From the NCBI GenBank assembly GCA_004296775.1, contig RHGE01000050.1, positions 1 to 44,995 on the forward strand: a stretch of DNA of 44,995 bases, read 5' to 3'. A program made the position numbers and the translations under genes. The notes below the pieces were generated by a model, which saw nothing but the letters and a program-made list of their open reading frames with translations, did no database searches and was not told the DNA's origin. Source of the DNA: Marinilabiliaceae bacterium JC017. Lineage in GTDB: Bacteria > Bacteroidota > Bacteroidia > Bacteroidales > Marinilabiliaceae. This document shows positions 1-8,758 of this stretch, in pieces. The number at the start of each line of letters is the position of its first letter. The first letter of the stretch is position 1.

Positions 1-6
1 CCAGGA

Positions 7-374
7 TAACAACTTAACAAGAGGGTTAATTGATATATAAGTTTTAGTTCTTCAGGAATAGTTTTATTGGGACGTTGTCCCAAACCCTACTTCATTTTTG
101 GCATTGCCCCAAAAACGAAGCAAAAAACGCTAGTCAAATAAACGCTTCTGCCCACCTCCTTGATGAATTTTTGCTAACCCACATGCCAGAATTCCCGCAT
201 TCATCTTCGTCGCGCCAACGCCGGCCCGCTTATTTGTCCGGCTCCCCCGCTTCCCAACATCATGGTCCGACTCGTCATTTGGCTTTTTGTGTTATAGTGT
301 CGATATATTCAAGGGCGACTTCGCGTTTGCCCCTGCTAGCATCGATTTGCAATCGGTACTTTGTTATATGATAG
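7..374. repeat. Dispersed repeat R1, copy A
   Basis: The stretch matches 37042-37346. The core (67-267 here, 37103-37303 there) is 201 bases in both copies, with about 15 differences by hand alignment. The core opens with a perfect hairpin (TTGGGAC, loop GTT, GTCCCAA at 67-83) followed by a second one (90-101 pairing with 109-120, one mismatch). Both copies end with TTGTTATATGATAG, at 361-374 here. Between core and end this copy carries about 60 bases more than copy B. The left boundary may lie before the window. Short open frames inside it are not conserved without stops between copies, so I treat it as non-coding. Confidence 0.85.
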
Positions 375-439
375 ACACTGAGACGCCGAGTTTTTCTTAT
401 TAATCATCCGCCTGTGTGTTTAGCCCAATTAATCAAGGG

Positions 440-590
440 TGTTTCATCTCCCCAACTTAGCAGCTTCTCAACTTCTCAAATCATCAATTTCTCAACTTTT
501 CGGTTCCTCAAATCCTCAGTTTTTCAGTTTCCCCGATTTCTCAACTTTTCAAATCTTCAGTTTCTCAACTATTCAATTCCTCACCACCTC
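440..590. repeat. Pyrimidine-rich word-repeat tract
   Basis: The words CTCAACTT, TTCAAAT and TTTCTCAACT recur irregularly about every 10-20 bases. The tract runs right up to and slightly over the stop codon of the minus-strand tcdA gene (stop at 573-575). It has no regular period, so it is a degenerate low-complexity repeat and not a tandem array. The stretch 375-440 between R1 and this tract shows nothing recognisable. Confidence 0.6.
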
Positions 591-1307
591 ATCCAGCGTT
601 TTAGTAAGTTCATTGATGACATAGGAGGCGGCATACAAACCAAACATGGCCGGCATGTAGGAAATGGTGCCCACCGTGGTTTTCTTATTCTGTTCTCCTT
701 CGGTAAAGATGATGTGATTTTTATCTACTGTTTCGGGTGAAAATACCACCTTAAAGCCTTTTCGAATACCAAACTTGTAGATACGCTTTCTGATCATGCG
801 AGCCAGGTTACAATTGTAGGATTTACTTATGTCGGCAATGCGTATTTCAGAGGGATTCATTTTACCGCCGGCACCCATGGATGAAATAAGTTTATGTCCT
901 TTTTTCAGGCTGCTGAGAATCAAAAAAACCTTGGGACTTAAAGTATCGATGGCATCCACCACAAAATCGTAGGGATGGTCTAATATTTCAGCTATGCGTT
1001 CTTCTTTCAGGAATTCATTGATGACCGTTAAGTCAAGGTCAGGGTTGATGTCCCATAACCGTTTGGCCACCACATCTGCCTTGGCATGCCCCAATGTGCT
1101 TGTCAGGGCTGGCAATTGACGATTCCGGTTACTATCGCTTATTACATCCCCATCCACAATGGTCATGCGACCAACACCGGCCCGGGCAATTTGCTCCGCG
1201 GCATAGGATCCCACACCACCAAGTCCCACAACCAGGACATGTGCCTGCTGCAATCGCTGCAGTTTTTCCTCTCCCAATAGTAATCTCGTACGCGTTAACC
1301 ACTCCAT
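573..1307 (-). CDS. tcdA: tRNA threonylcarbamoyladenosine dehydratase (TcdA/CsdL)
   Basis: This is a 244-residue E1-like (ThiF superfamily) enzyme. The family uses ATP to cyclise t6A at position 37 of ANN-decoding tRNAs to ct6A, in the cytoplasm. Visible signatures are the nucleotide-binding GLGGVG (residues 28-33), the acidic VDGD turn (51-54), the NRNRQ motif (60-64) and an invariant-type lysine after LGHAK (K76). Length and the N-terminal EWLTRTRLLLGE block are typical of TcdA, unlike ThiF or MoeB, and the CxxC zinc motifs of those relatives are absent. The start codon lies one base after the stop of the upstream tatD-like gene, which suggests co-transcription and translational coupling. 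The last codons run into a word-repeat tract. Confidence 0.93.
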   Translation of the reverse strand: MEWLTRTRLLLGEEKLQRLQQAHVLVVGLGGVGSYAAEQIARAGVGRMTIVDGDVISDSNRNRQLPALTSTLGHAKADVVAKRLWDINPDLDLTVINEFLKEERIAEILDHPYDFVVDAIDTLSPKVFLILSSLKKGHKLISSMGAGGKMNPSEIRIADISKSYNCNLARMIRKRIYKFGIRKGFKVVFSPETVDKNHIIFTEGEQNKKTTVGTISYMPAMFGLYAASYVINELTKTLDEVVRN

Positions 1308-1308
1308 G

Positions 1309-1971
1309 CTATTGTATAAATAAGTTGTTAAAGTTGTTGTATATCTGTTCGCTAATAATTTCGACGCGTTGCTGCCGGACTACAGCAGCAGCGGAATAAA
1401 TCTCCTCGATACATCGTTCTGTATCGTCTGTTTCCAGGAAGAATCGATTTTCATCGACCGCTTCAAGTGCTTTTCCGGCTTTCGATCCTTCTTGCAAAAT
1501 GGCAGGTCCGAAAGAGAACCCAAAACCGGCTTCTGCAGCCTGGTGCATCAGACTGACTGAACTATTGAATCCATGAAAGATCCATGGCTGTTTAGGTTTT
1601 AACTGTTTTCTCAAAGAGATGATTTCATTGTAGGCTTTTACACAATGAATAATCAGGGGTTTTGAATGGGTTTCCGATAGTTCAACATGTTTCAGGAAGA
1701 CAGCTGTCTGAATGGCTAGTTCAGGCCCTTTTAACTTATCCAGCCCTGTTTCACCAATAAGTTTAATCAGGTTGTCGGAAGCCCACTTTTTCAGTGTGTT
1801 ATATTGTTGATTCAACGTGTTTTTTGAAATAAACCATGGGTGAACACCTGCTGAATAGCAGGTAGAGGCTGACGGGACCGGTGTGTCTTCCGCCGGAGTG
1901 ATATTAATGATATCAATCCTGTCTGGTGCACTGATCTTGTTATGTGTATGAAAGTTGACCATGGTTTTCAT
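1309..1971 (-). CDS. TatD-family metal-dependent hydrolase
   Basis: The product is a 220-residue amidohydrolase-fold protein of the TatD family, cytoplasmic metal-dependent DNases/phosphodiesterases. Metal ligands are visible: HTH near the N-terminus (H8, H10), the Glu of GETGLD, the His of IIHC, the His of WIFHGF and the Asp of ETDD. It is somewhat shorter than the usual ~255-260 residues. I chose the start at 1971 (MKTMVNF) over the longer frame from 2019, because the extra 16 residues are not family-like and the HxH motif normally sits at the very N-terminus. A TAnnTTTG-type element on the minus strand (1983 to 1976) would place the transcript start almost on this ATG, so initiation could be leaderless or at the next Met (1962). 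It is co-directional with tcdA, 1 bp apart. Confidence 0.85.
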   Translation of the reverse strand: MKTMVNFHTHNKISAPDRIDIINITPAEDTPVPSASTCYSAGVHPWFISKNTLNQQYNTLKKWASDNLIKLIGETGLDKLKGPELAIQTAVFLKHVELSETHSKPLIIHCVKAYNEIISLRKQLKPKQPWIFHGFNSSVSLMHQAAEAGFGFSFGPAILQEGSKAGKALEAVDENRFFLETDDTERCIEEIYSAAAVVRQQRVEIISEQIYNNFNNLFIQ

Positions 1972-2248
1972 GCTGCAAAAATAATAAATAATGCTTTTCT
2001 GATTATCGTTGATTTTCATGTTTGGATAAGGGTATTCATACCGCTAAATTGTCGTGTTCAAAAAACGGATATATTATTGAAATGAATTGTCAGATTCTAT
2101 TAATGCGTTTTGATGGAATTTATGAATACATGACAGGTAATTAGTGATATATAACAATCGAACTTACGGAAGTTTTTAAATGATTTAGAAGCTAACCAGT
2201 CTCCATTCAATTAACTGAAATCTAACTATCTATTTTAAATTTAAATTT

Positions 2249-3004
2249 ATGAGAAAGACAGTCTTCTTAGTTTTGATTTTCATTTCTTCATTAAGTCTTA
2301 AGGCCGAATCCACTGAAACAGTTCGGTTCGCTTCAGAGGATGGTTTACAGGTTACCGCTGATTTGTACCTGGCACATCCGGTGGACCAGGCACCGTTTAT
2401 CATCCTTTTTCACCAGGCCGGGTGGAGCCGGGGGGAATACCTGGAGATTGCTCCCCGTTTGAATAAAATGGGCTTTAATTGTATGGCCGTGGATCAGCGT
2501 TCCGGGGGGCAGGTAAATAACGTGGTGAACGAAACGGCTAAACGAGCGAAAGAGCAAGGATTGGCGGCTAATTATCCGGACGCATTGCCTGATATGTTGA
2601 GTGCCATCGCGTATGTGAAGAAAACTTATTCACCTGAGACATTATTGTTGTGGGGGAGTTCTTATTCTTCGGCTTTGGTGCTAAAGGTAGCCGGGGATCG
2701 TCCCGGCATTGCTGATGGTGTATTGGCTTTTGCGCCGGGTGAATATTTCGTGAAACAAGGAATGCCGGATAATTGGATTACCACATCAGCCGGTCACATA
2801 GAGGTCCCTGTTTTTATTACTTCGGCCAGGGAAGAAAAAAATCATTGGAAGGGAATATTTAAGGCTATTCCCGGAAATAAGAAATTCTCTTTTTTACCGA
2901 AAACCGATGGAAACCATGGTTCGCGTGCCCTCTGGAGTCAGTTTGAAGATGCAGGCGATTATTGGGAAGCGGTGGAACGGTTTCTGAAACGGTTTCAGGA
3001 ATAA
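2249..3004 (+). CDS. Secreted alpha/beta hydrolase (dienelactone-hydrolase-like)
   Basis: The 251-residue protein starts with a Sec signal peptide (hydrophobic residues 5-18, likely cleavage after KA-E, about residue 19-20), so it should act in the periplasm. It then has an alpha/beta-hydrolase fold: an oxyanion-type FHQAGWSRGEY (54-64), DQRSGG (82-87), the nucleophile elbow GSSYS (136-140, Ser138) and a C-terminal DGNHG carrying the likely catalytic His. The elbow is GxSxS, a departure from the usual GxSxG. The substrate cannot be read from sequence. It is a stand-alone gene with an A/T-rich leader and no Shine-Dalgarno. It is divergent from the tatD-tcdA pair and convergent with typA, with a shared terminator between. 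Confidence 0.85.
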   Translation: MRKTVFLVLIFISSLSLKAESTETVRFASEDGLQVTADLYLAHPVDQAPFIILFHQAGWSRGEYLEIAPRLNKMGFNCMAVDQRSGGQVNNVVNETAKRAKEQGLAANYPDALPDMLSAIAYVKKTYSPETLLLWGSSYSSALVLKVAGDRPGIADGVLAFAPGEYFVKQGMPDNWITTSAGHIEVPVFITSAREEKNHWKGIFKAIPGNKKFSFLPKTDGNHGSRALWSQFEDAGDYWEAVERFLKRFQE

Positions 3005-3047
3005 CAGGATAGGGGAGAAGTTAATTTTACCTTCTTTTATACTAAAC

Positions 3048-3076
3048 AAAAAAGCCACCGGCAAGGTGGCTTTTTT
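3048..3076. terminator. Bidirectional rho-independent terminator
   Basis: A perfect 12-bp stem (3048-3059 with 3065-3076) has a GGCAA loop. One arm begins with a run of A and the other ends with a run of T, so it can stop transcription from both the hydrolase gene (plus) and typA (minus). Confidence 0.9.
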
Positions 3077-3130
3077 ATTACTACTAACTCATAAATAACC
3101 GAATGTCACTAAGACCGGTTTATCATGTAT

Positions 3131-4927
3131 TTATTTTGCAAGGCGCTTGCGCTCGTGCTCTAACAGGAATATTTTTCGAATACGAATGGATTCCGGTGTC
3201 ACCTCTACATATTCATCTCCCTGGATATATTCCAATGATTCTTCAAGGGAGAAGACAATAGGAGGAGCCAGACGTACTTTTTCATCCGATCCGGATGTCC
3301 GCATGTTGGAAAGTTTCTTGGTCTTGGTTACGTTAACTGTTAAGTCACCATCCCGACTGTTTTCCCCAATTACCTGACCCATGTAAATAGGCTGTTGTGG
3401 GGAAACAAAGAACTTACCTCTGTCTTGTAATTTGTCAAGTGCATAAGCAATAGCTGTTCCGGATTCCATGGCGATCAGTGAGCCGTTGATACGTTTATCA
3501 ATCTGTCCTTTCCAAGGCTGAAACTCGGTAAAACGGTGGGCCATGATGGCTTCTCCCTGGGTGGCTGTCAAAAGGTTGCTACGCATACCAATAATACCAC
3601 GTGATGGGATGTTGAACTCCAGGTGAATGCGGTCTCCCTTTTTCTCCATGGATACCAGTTCCCCTTTTTTCTGGGTTACCATCTCAATGGCTTTACCACT
3701 GTGTTCTTCCGGTAAATCAATGGTGAGCTCTTCAATTGGCTCATGTTTTACACCATCAATCTCTTTAATGATTACCTGTGGTTGTCCCACCTGTAATTCA
3801 TATCCTTCACGACGCATGGTTTCGATCAATACAGACAGGTGCAATACACCCCGGCCAAAGACATTCCAGGCGTCGGAAGAGGAGGTTTCCTCAACACGTA
3901 ATGCCAGGTTTTTCTCCAGCTCTTTATCTAAACGATCTTTAATGTGTCTTGATGTAACGTATTTTCCTTCTTTACCAAAAAACGGTGAGTTGTTAATGGT
4001 AAAGAGCATACTCATGGTTGGTTCATCAATGGCAATAGTTTCTAATGCTTCGGGATTTTCAAAGTCGGCAACGGTGTCGCCAATATCAAAATTATCCAGA
4101 CCAACGAGTGCACAGATCTCTCCGGCTTCAACAGTATCGACTTTTGTACGGCCCAAACCATCGAATATATGAAGTTCTTTGATGCGGGTGCGTTTGATTT
4201 CACCATCGCGTTTCATCAGGCTGACATCCTGACCTGATTTCAGGCTACCCCTTTGAAGGCGGCCGATGGCAATACGTCCCACATAATTGGAGTATTCCAG
4301 GGAGGTGATCAACATCTGTGGCGTTCCCTGTGATACCTTAGGAGCAGGAATGTGTTCCACAATGGCGTCAAGAGCGGCATTGATATTATCGGTGCGATTT
4401 TTCCAGTCGGTAGACATCCAGCCTTCTTTGGCAGATCCGTAAACAGAAGGGAAATCAAGCTGCTCTTCGGTGGCCTCCAGGTTAAACATCAAATCAAAAA
4501 CGGATTCGTGTACTTCATCCGGGCGGCAATTGGGTTTATCCACTTTGTTGATTACAACAATTGGTTTTAAGCCCATACCGATGGCTTTCTGTAAAACAAA
4601 ACGCGTTTGAGGCATAGGACCTTCAAAAGCATCTACGAGCAAAAGTACACCATCGGCCATATTAAGTACCCGCTCTACTTCACCACCGAAATCGGAGTGA
4701 CCCGGGGTGTCAATGATGTTAATCTTAATTCCTTTCCACATCACCGAAACGTTTTTAGCGAGAATGGTTATTCCACGCTCACGTTCCAGATCATTGTTGT
4801 CCATGATAAGCTCACCAACTTTTTGGTGGTCTTTGAATAATTTTCCAGCCATCAACATTTTGTCAACCAAGGTAGTTTTACCATGGTCAACGTGGGCTAT
4901 GATGGCCACATTTCTAATCTCCTGCAT
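3131..4927 (-). CDS. typA: Ribosome-associated translational GTPase TypA/BipA
   Basis: The 598-residue protein is an EF-G-like GTPase that binds the 70S ribosome and helps 50S assembly and stress growth. The G motifs are complete: AHVDHGKT (11-18), RERGITI (49-55), DTPGH (73-77), NKVD (127-130) and SAK (165-167). The GTPase domain is followed by a beta-barrel domain II, and the EF-G III/V-like domains carry the TypA-typical RGIIGMRSNLL and the C-terminal unit. Length matches the family. A canonical TAnnTTTG promoter sits 24 bases upstream of the start, and a strong bidirectional terminator follows. It is monocistronic. Confidence 0.97.
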   Translation of the reverse strand: MQEIRNVAIIAHVDHGKTTLVDKMLMAGKLFKDHQKVGELIMDNNDLERERGITILAKNVSVMWKGIKINIIDTPGHSDFGGEVERVLNMADGVLLLVDAFEGPMPQTRFVLQKAIGMGLKPIVVINKVDKPNCRPDEVHESVFDLMFNLEATEEQLDFPSVYGSAKEGWMSTDWKNRTDNINAALDAIVEHIPAPKVSQGTPQMLITSLEYSNYVGRIAIGRLQRGSLKSGQDVSLMKRDGEIKRTRIKELHIFDGLGRTKVDTVEAGEICALVGLDNFDIGDTVADFENPEALETIAIDEPTMSMLFTINNSPFFGKEGKYVTSRHIKDRLDKELEKNLALRVEETSSSDAWNVFGRGVLHLSVLIETMRREGYELQVGQPQVIIKEIDGVKHEPIEELTIDLPEEHSGKAIEMVTQKKGELVSMEKKGDRIHLEFNIPSRGIIGMRSNLLTATQGEAIMAHRFTEFQPWKGQIDKRINGSLIAMESGTAIAYALDKLQDRGKFFVSPQQPIYMGQVIGENSRDGDLTVNVTKTKKLSNMRTSGSDEKVRLAPPIVFSLEESLEYIQGDEYVEVTPESIRIRKIFLLEHERKRLAK

Positions 4928-4950
4928 ATCACCATTGTTATTAAGGCGTG

Positions 4951-4958
4951 CAAAGGTA
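4951..4958 (-). promoter_or_regulatory. Bacteroidota-type -7 element for typA
   Basis: The minus strand reads TACCTTTG, a full match to TAnnTTTG. It would start a transcript with a leader of about 20 bases ahead of the typA ATG. No convincing -33 TTG was seen. Confidence 0.6.
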
Positions 4959-5436
4959 GGGTTATTTTTGATTTTAAAATGATTTGTGTGTTAAAAAATG
5001 GTATTTCTATCTGGGTATGTTCAGGTTTTGGCCGTGTTGGCAGGGAAAAATTAATCTTTAAGCTATCAGATACTTCCCTTTACAAGAGGTAATTTATTAG
5101 GAAGGGGCAGTGATCGGTTCATTAGAATGATCTGTTAATGGCTATTAATACCCGGCAGAGGATTAAAAAATATTGCGATAGTTACATGTCTGGTGGTTTG
5201 GCCATCTGTATAGAATAGGTTGCCGGAAATGGTGAAAATTATTTGCACTCATAGCTCAACAAATGGACTATGTGTAAATCAGTCTAAGGTCTATTGTTCC
5301 AAGGAATATTTGAAATACTGAAAGGTGGGAAGCCAAAGAAAGGGATTAGGTTTATCTGTGTTAATACGTCAAATAAATAGTAATGAGGAACGATGTGTAT
5401 CGCTCCTCCTTTTGGCTTTTTGAAGTTACCCGGTTG
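4959..5436. other. Intergenic region between typA and the MCP gene
   Basis: I see no gene. Around 5260-5300 there is a short stretch (TAAATCAGTCTAAGGTCTAT) that resembles the tail of dispersed repeat R3 (21888-22036 and 38234-38377), so it may be a relic of a third copy. Nothing else is recognisable. Confidence 0.4.
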
Positions 5437-7350
5437 TTATTTTGATGTGGTGAAGAAGGCCATAAGTTTATACAAATCATTGGCCTGGTGGCTTAGTTCC
5501 TGGGCCGATGAAGCCAACTCTTCGGATGAAGAGGCGGTCTGTTGGGTAATATCACTTATTTGTTGGACGTTGGAGTTGATTAACTCTGTTCCGGTCTGGA
5601 TTTCTTTACCTGAAAAGGCGATTTCCTGAATAAGGTCGGTGGTTTTGATGATTTCAGGAATCATTTCCTCCATTTTTTCCAGCATCAGTTGACTGGTGGA
5701 ACGGCTTTGATGCGACAGAGCCGTTATTTCAGAGGCGGCTTCTTTGCTGCGTTCGGCTAGTTTACGTACTTCTCCGGCTACCACAGCAAAGCCACGGCCT
5801 GCCTCACCGGCTCGGGCTGCTTCAACGGCAGCATTTAATGCTAGTATGTTTGTTTGGAAGGCAATGTCGGTGACAATGTTGATTTTATCCGTTATTTTTT
5901 CCACTGAATCATGACTTTCAAGGGCTGCTTTTTTTACTTCCTTTACGGCCTCATGCATCAATTTTGAGCTTGCTTCTGTTTGTTTGGCATTATGGGTACT
6001 TTGTTGGACGTTGGCAGTCATTTCCTCGATGGAAGAAGAGGATGTTTCCAGTGAGGCGGCTTGTTCATTGGCACCTTCACTCAACTGTTCGGAACTGGCA
6101 CTGATCTGGTGACCGGCATTGTTAATGTTGTCAGCGCCCTCTTTTATTTTGGTTACCATGTCGCGCAAGCTGGTACTCATCTGTCCCAGGGATCTTATTA
6201 AATCACCTATTTCATCACCTCGTTTTGATGAAGGGTTATTGGTTAAATCTCCTTTGGCAATAACATGGGCATGTTTCACTGCATCTAAAATTGGCCGTGT
6301 AATATTTCGAGCAATAATATAAATAATAAGAGAAAGTAAAATTAAACCTAAAAGGCCTACAGTTGATGCAATAGAACTTATTTTGGTTGTGCCCGCCATG
6401 GCTTCTCTTTTTGGAATAAATACACACAGTGACCAGGGGGTAGTTGTGTTTCCAATTAATACCGGCATGGCATATACAAGCATGTCTTTATCTTTTATCT
6501 GTGTATTTAATACTGCTTTTTCCCCTTTTTTTACGGCTGTTAATAGTTTGTCTAAGTCATTAAAAGCATATCCCTCATTAAGGTTTTTGCCTGTTTTGCT
6601 ACTGTCTTGATTTGATACAATTATACCTTCATTGGAAACAAGTGTACAATGACCTGAGTCATATATTTTGATGTCATTGATTATTGAGGCAATGTTTTTC
6701 AATTCAATATCAATGCCGACTACTCCAATAAATTCATTTTCGAATGTAACGGGTACCGTAACACTGGTCTCGAAAAATAAATTCTCTCCGGTTTCTTCTC
6801 CTGTAATGTATGAATAGTTGTAAGGTTCCATAATGACTTCCTTACCTGTTCGCTTTGTAAGCAAATAATATTCTTCCTCATAGCCTGTAGATTCACCGCT
6901 ATCAGTTAATTCTGGTTTAATATTATTGTTTTCCCGGTAATAACCCACAGAAAAATGACCTTGAAAATCATATTCTTTAAGCCCTACATAGTCGTCATCG
7001 TTTCCGTCTAATTTATAGGGCTCAATAACGGCCCATACAGAGAGGTAATTGGAGTTATCCTTCAGGGTTTGTTTAAGGATACTCAAGTAATCGTTCCGGT
7101 TCTTATTGTTTTGTTTTTTTAGAGAGATGATGGTTCTGGCGATTTGGCGGGCATCCCATATAGATTTTTCTATGTACAACTCGCCTAGCAGGGAGGCTTC
7201 TGTAGCCGTAAGGTGAGCTACATCGCTAGCTGCCTTTTCGGTTTGTTCTCTTGATTCATAAGTTATAAGTACAACTGATAGTAAAAAAATAGCGAAAACA
7301 GCCGACAAAACAGAGGCGACCATTTTTAATCTCAGGCTTTTAATATTCAT
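5437..7350 (-). CDS. Methyl-accepting chemotaxis protein with periplasmic dCache sensor
   Basis: The 637-residue transmembrane receptor has TM1 at about residues 10-28, a large periplasmic domain (30-325) with the features of a double Cache ligand-binding module (two related segments including the conserved-type GVVGIDIEL), TM2 at about 330-350, a HAMP domain (350-405) and a coiled-coil signalling domain. The signalling tip, [18 protein letters not shown] and the following EAARAGE and [10 protein letters not shown], lies around residues 490-540 and is near-perfect for the family, so it should bind CheW/CheA. There is no C-terminal CheR-tethering pentapeptide. No che or motility genes are nearby, so it is an orphan receptor; the ligand is unknown. 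Confidence 0.95.
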   Translation of the reverse strand: MNIKSLRLKMVASVLSAVFAIFLLSVVLITYESREQTEKAASDVAHLTATEASLLGELYIEKSIWDARQIARTIISLKKQNNKNRNDYLSILKQTLKDNSNYLSVWAVIEPYKLDGNDDDYVGLKEYDFQGHFSVGYYRENNNIKPELTDSGESTGYEEEYYLLTKRTGKEVIMEPYNYSYITGEETGENLFFETSVTVPVTFENEFIGVVGIDIELKNIASIINDIKIYDSGHCTLVSNEGIIVSNQDSSKTGKNLNEGYAFNDLDKLLTAVKKGEKAVLNTQIKDKDMLVYAMPVLIGNTTTPWSLCVFIPKREAMAGTTKISSIASTVGLLGLILLSLIIYIIARNITRPILDAVKHAHVIAKGDLTNNPSSKRGDEIGDLIRSLGQMSTSLRDMVTKIKEGADNINNAGHQISASSEQLSEGANEQAASLETSSSSIEEMTANVQQSTHNAKQTEASSKLMHEAVKEVKKAALESHDSVEKITDKINIVTDIAFQTNILALNAAVEAARAGEAGRGFAVVAGEVRKLAERSKEAASEITALSHQSRSTSQLMLEKMEEMIPEIIKTTDLIQEIAFSGKEIQTGTELINSNVQQISDITQQTASSSEELASSAQELSHQANDLYKLMAFFTTSK

Positions 7351-7456
7351 GTTCTTGATTTGTTATTATTATTGAATAGTGATCTTATCTTTTTTCAAAC
7401 AGGATAATAATGGGTGATTTGTGTGGTATCATTTAATAGCCATCAGTAGTTCTTGA

Positions 7457-8155
7457 TTAAAACCCTATTGAAAAGATCATGAAAGCTTTGTCGCTTGCCG
7501 GATTAACAGCTAGTGTTAAGGATGCATCTGTTTTTATGTGTTCATTCAACGTGATCTTTTTTGAAAAATCAATGCCGGTATTTACAACATTGAATTCATC
7601 CGCATATTCACCTTCATGAGGTGTGATGCCAATAAATGGTTTTATTGTTACGGTATTATGGGTAAATGAATAGCCGGCTTCCAGATAGGAGGAGTAATAA
7701 TTATTCCCTTTTTCATCCAAGTCATCACCATAGATTATGGTAGCGGCAGTCAGGTAAAAAGGGAGTTTATCAGAGCCTGACCAGGTTACGATTAAATCTA
7801 GCGTATGTCCCGTTTCTCCTTTTCTGAAGTTGCAGTATTGATCCGTTTGTTCCGGATCATTGGAAGGCGTATAATAATCGGTCAATGAAATATCCAGGTA
7901 ATCATTAGCCCAGCCAAGGTATAGATCCAATTCCTGATAGGGTTCGTCCTGAAAGGTGTAAGAACCAAATGCTCCCAGGTAAAAATTATTGATGTTTAAT
8001 GAAACATCGGGTTGAACAACTGGGGATTTAGAAAGCAGCATGCCTCGCCAAAAATAACGGGATGCCACATTTACGTTTAGATCAAGATCTGTTTTATTGG
8101 TTTGTGCTTGTAATGATGAAGCGACCAATAAAAGGAGAATAATAAAATTCCTCAT
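7457..8155 (-). CDS. TorF-family putative outer-membrane porin
   Basis: The 232-residue protein has a Sec signal peptide (MRNFIILLLLVASSLQAQ) and then alternating amphipathic strands ending in the aromatic residue expected of an outer-membrane beta-barrel (final FSIGF). The opening block after the signal, with VASRYFWRG and a following PVVQPDVSL, is the recognisable N-terminal pattern of the TorF/TIGR02001 family. Known members are uncharacterised or putative porins. It is co-directional with the MCP gene but 106 bases upstream of its start; they could share a transcript, though no functional link is evident. Confidence 0.75.
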   Translation of the reverse strand: MRNFIILLLLVASSLQAQTNKTDLDLNVNVASRYFWRGMLLSKSPVVQPDVSLNINNFYLGAFGSYTFQDEPYQELDLYLGWANDYLDISLTDYYTPSNDPEQTDQYCNFRKGETGHTLDLIVTWSGSDKLPFYLTAATIIYGDDLDEKGNNYYSSYLEAGYSFTHNTVTIKPFIGITPHEGEYADEFNVVNTGIDFSKKITLNEHIKTDASLTLAVNPASDKAFMIFSIGF

Positions 8156-8719
8156 TTTAAGGTATAACTTTATAGGCCATATGCCTGAAATCAGGTTTAT
8201 AGCACGATGGAAAAATATTTATGTAGTATTGTGTTAGGAAAGAGGTAAGTGCCTCTGGAGTTAGGAGTGATAAATCCTGGCCTTTGTCTGGATTTGTTGT
8301 ATTGTACGCCAGTATTGGGAAATGTTTCAGTAATTAGAGGAAAAAATAGGAAAGGAGTAGGATAACGTTAGGTGCATATTGGTACTTATTTTTACAATTA
8401 AAAGTAAATAGAGGTTGGTTGCTGAATTTATGTTATAAAATCAGGGACCTGTTTTAATACTTGTTTTATTGAAGGAATGTGATTTATTATTATGGCTCTA
8501 TGCTTAATTGCTACTTGATTTAAATTATCTGTTATTTTACTGTTTGATTCTTTATTCATTTGTTGGCCCTTTGAAATTTTTTTCCGGGTGGTTCATATTT
8601 GGATGTGTGTTACAATGGAAAAGGAATAATTGTGAAATTCGTTTCACATTTGTTACCTAAAGTCTAATAGTCCATTACTTATTCAAACCATTAAAATTCG
8701 TAAAAACCCAAATTTCAAC
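8156..8719. other. Long divergent intergenic region, no gene seen
   Basis: About 560 A/T-rich bases separate the TorF-like gene (minus) and glyS (plus). I found no open frame, RNA gene, hairpin or repeat that I can support. It must hold the promoters of both genes; only the glyS one is recognisable. Confidence 0.4.
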
Positions 8720-8727
8720 TATTTTTG
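8720..8727 (+). promoter_or_regulatory. Bacteroidota-type -7 element for glyS
   Basis: The sequence TATTTTTG matches TAnnTTTG. A weak TTCG lies 19 bases upstream where the -33 TTG/TTTG element is expected. The predicted leader is about 28 bases before the ATG at 8759. Confidence 0.5.
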
Positions 8728-8758
8728 TGCCTTCAGTTAAAAATCATAAGCAATACAT

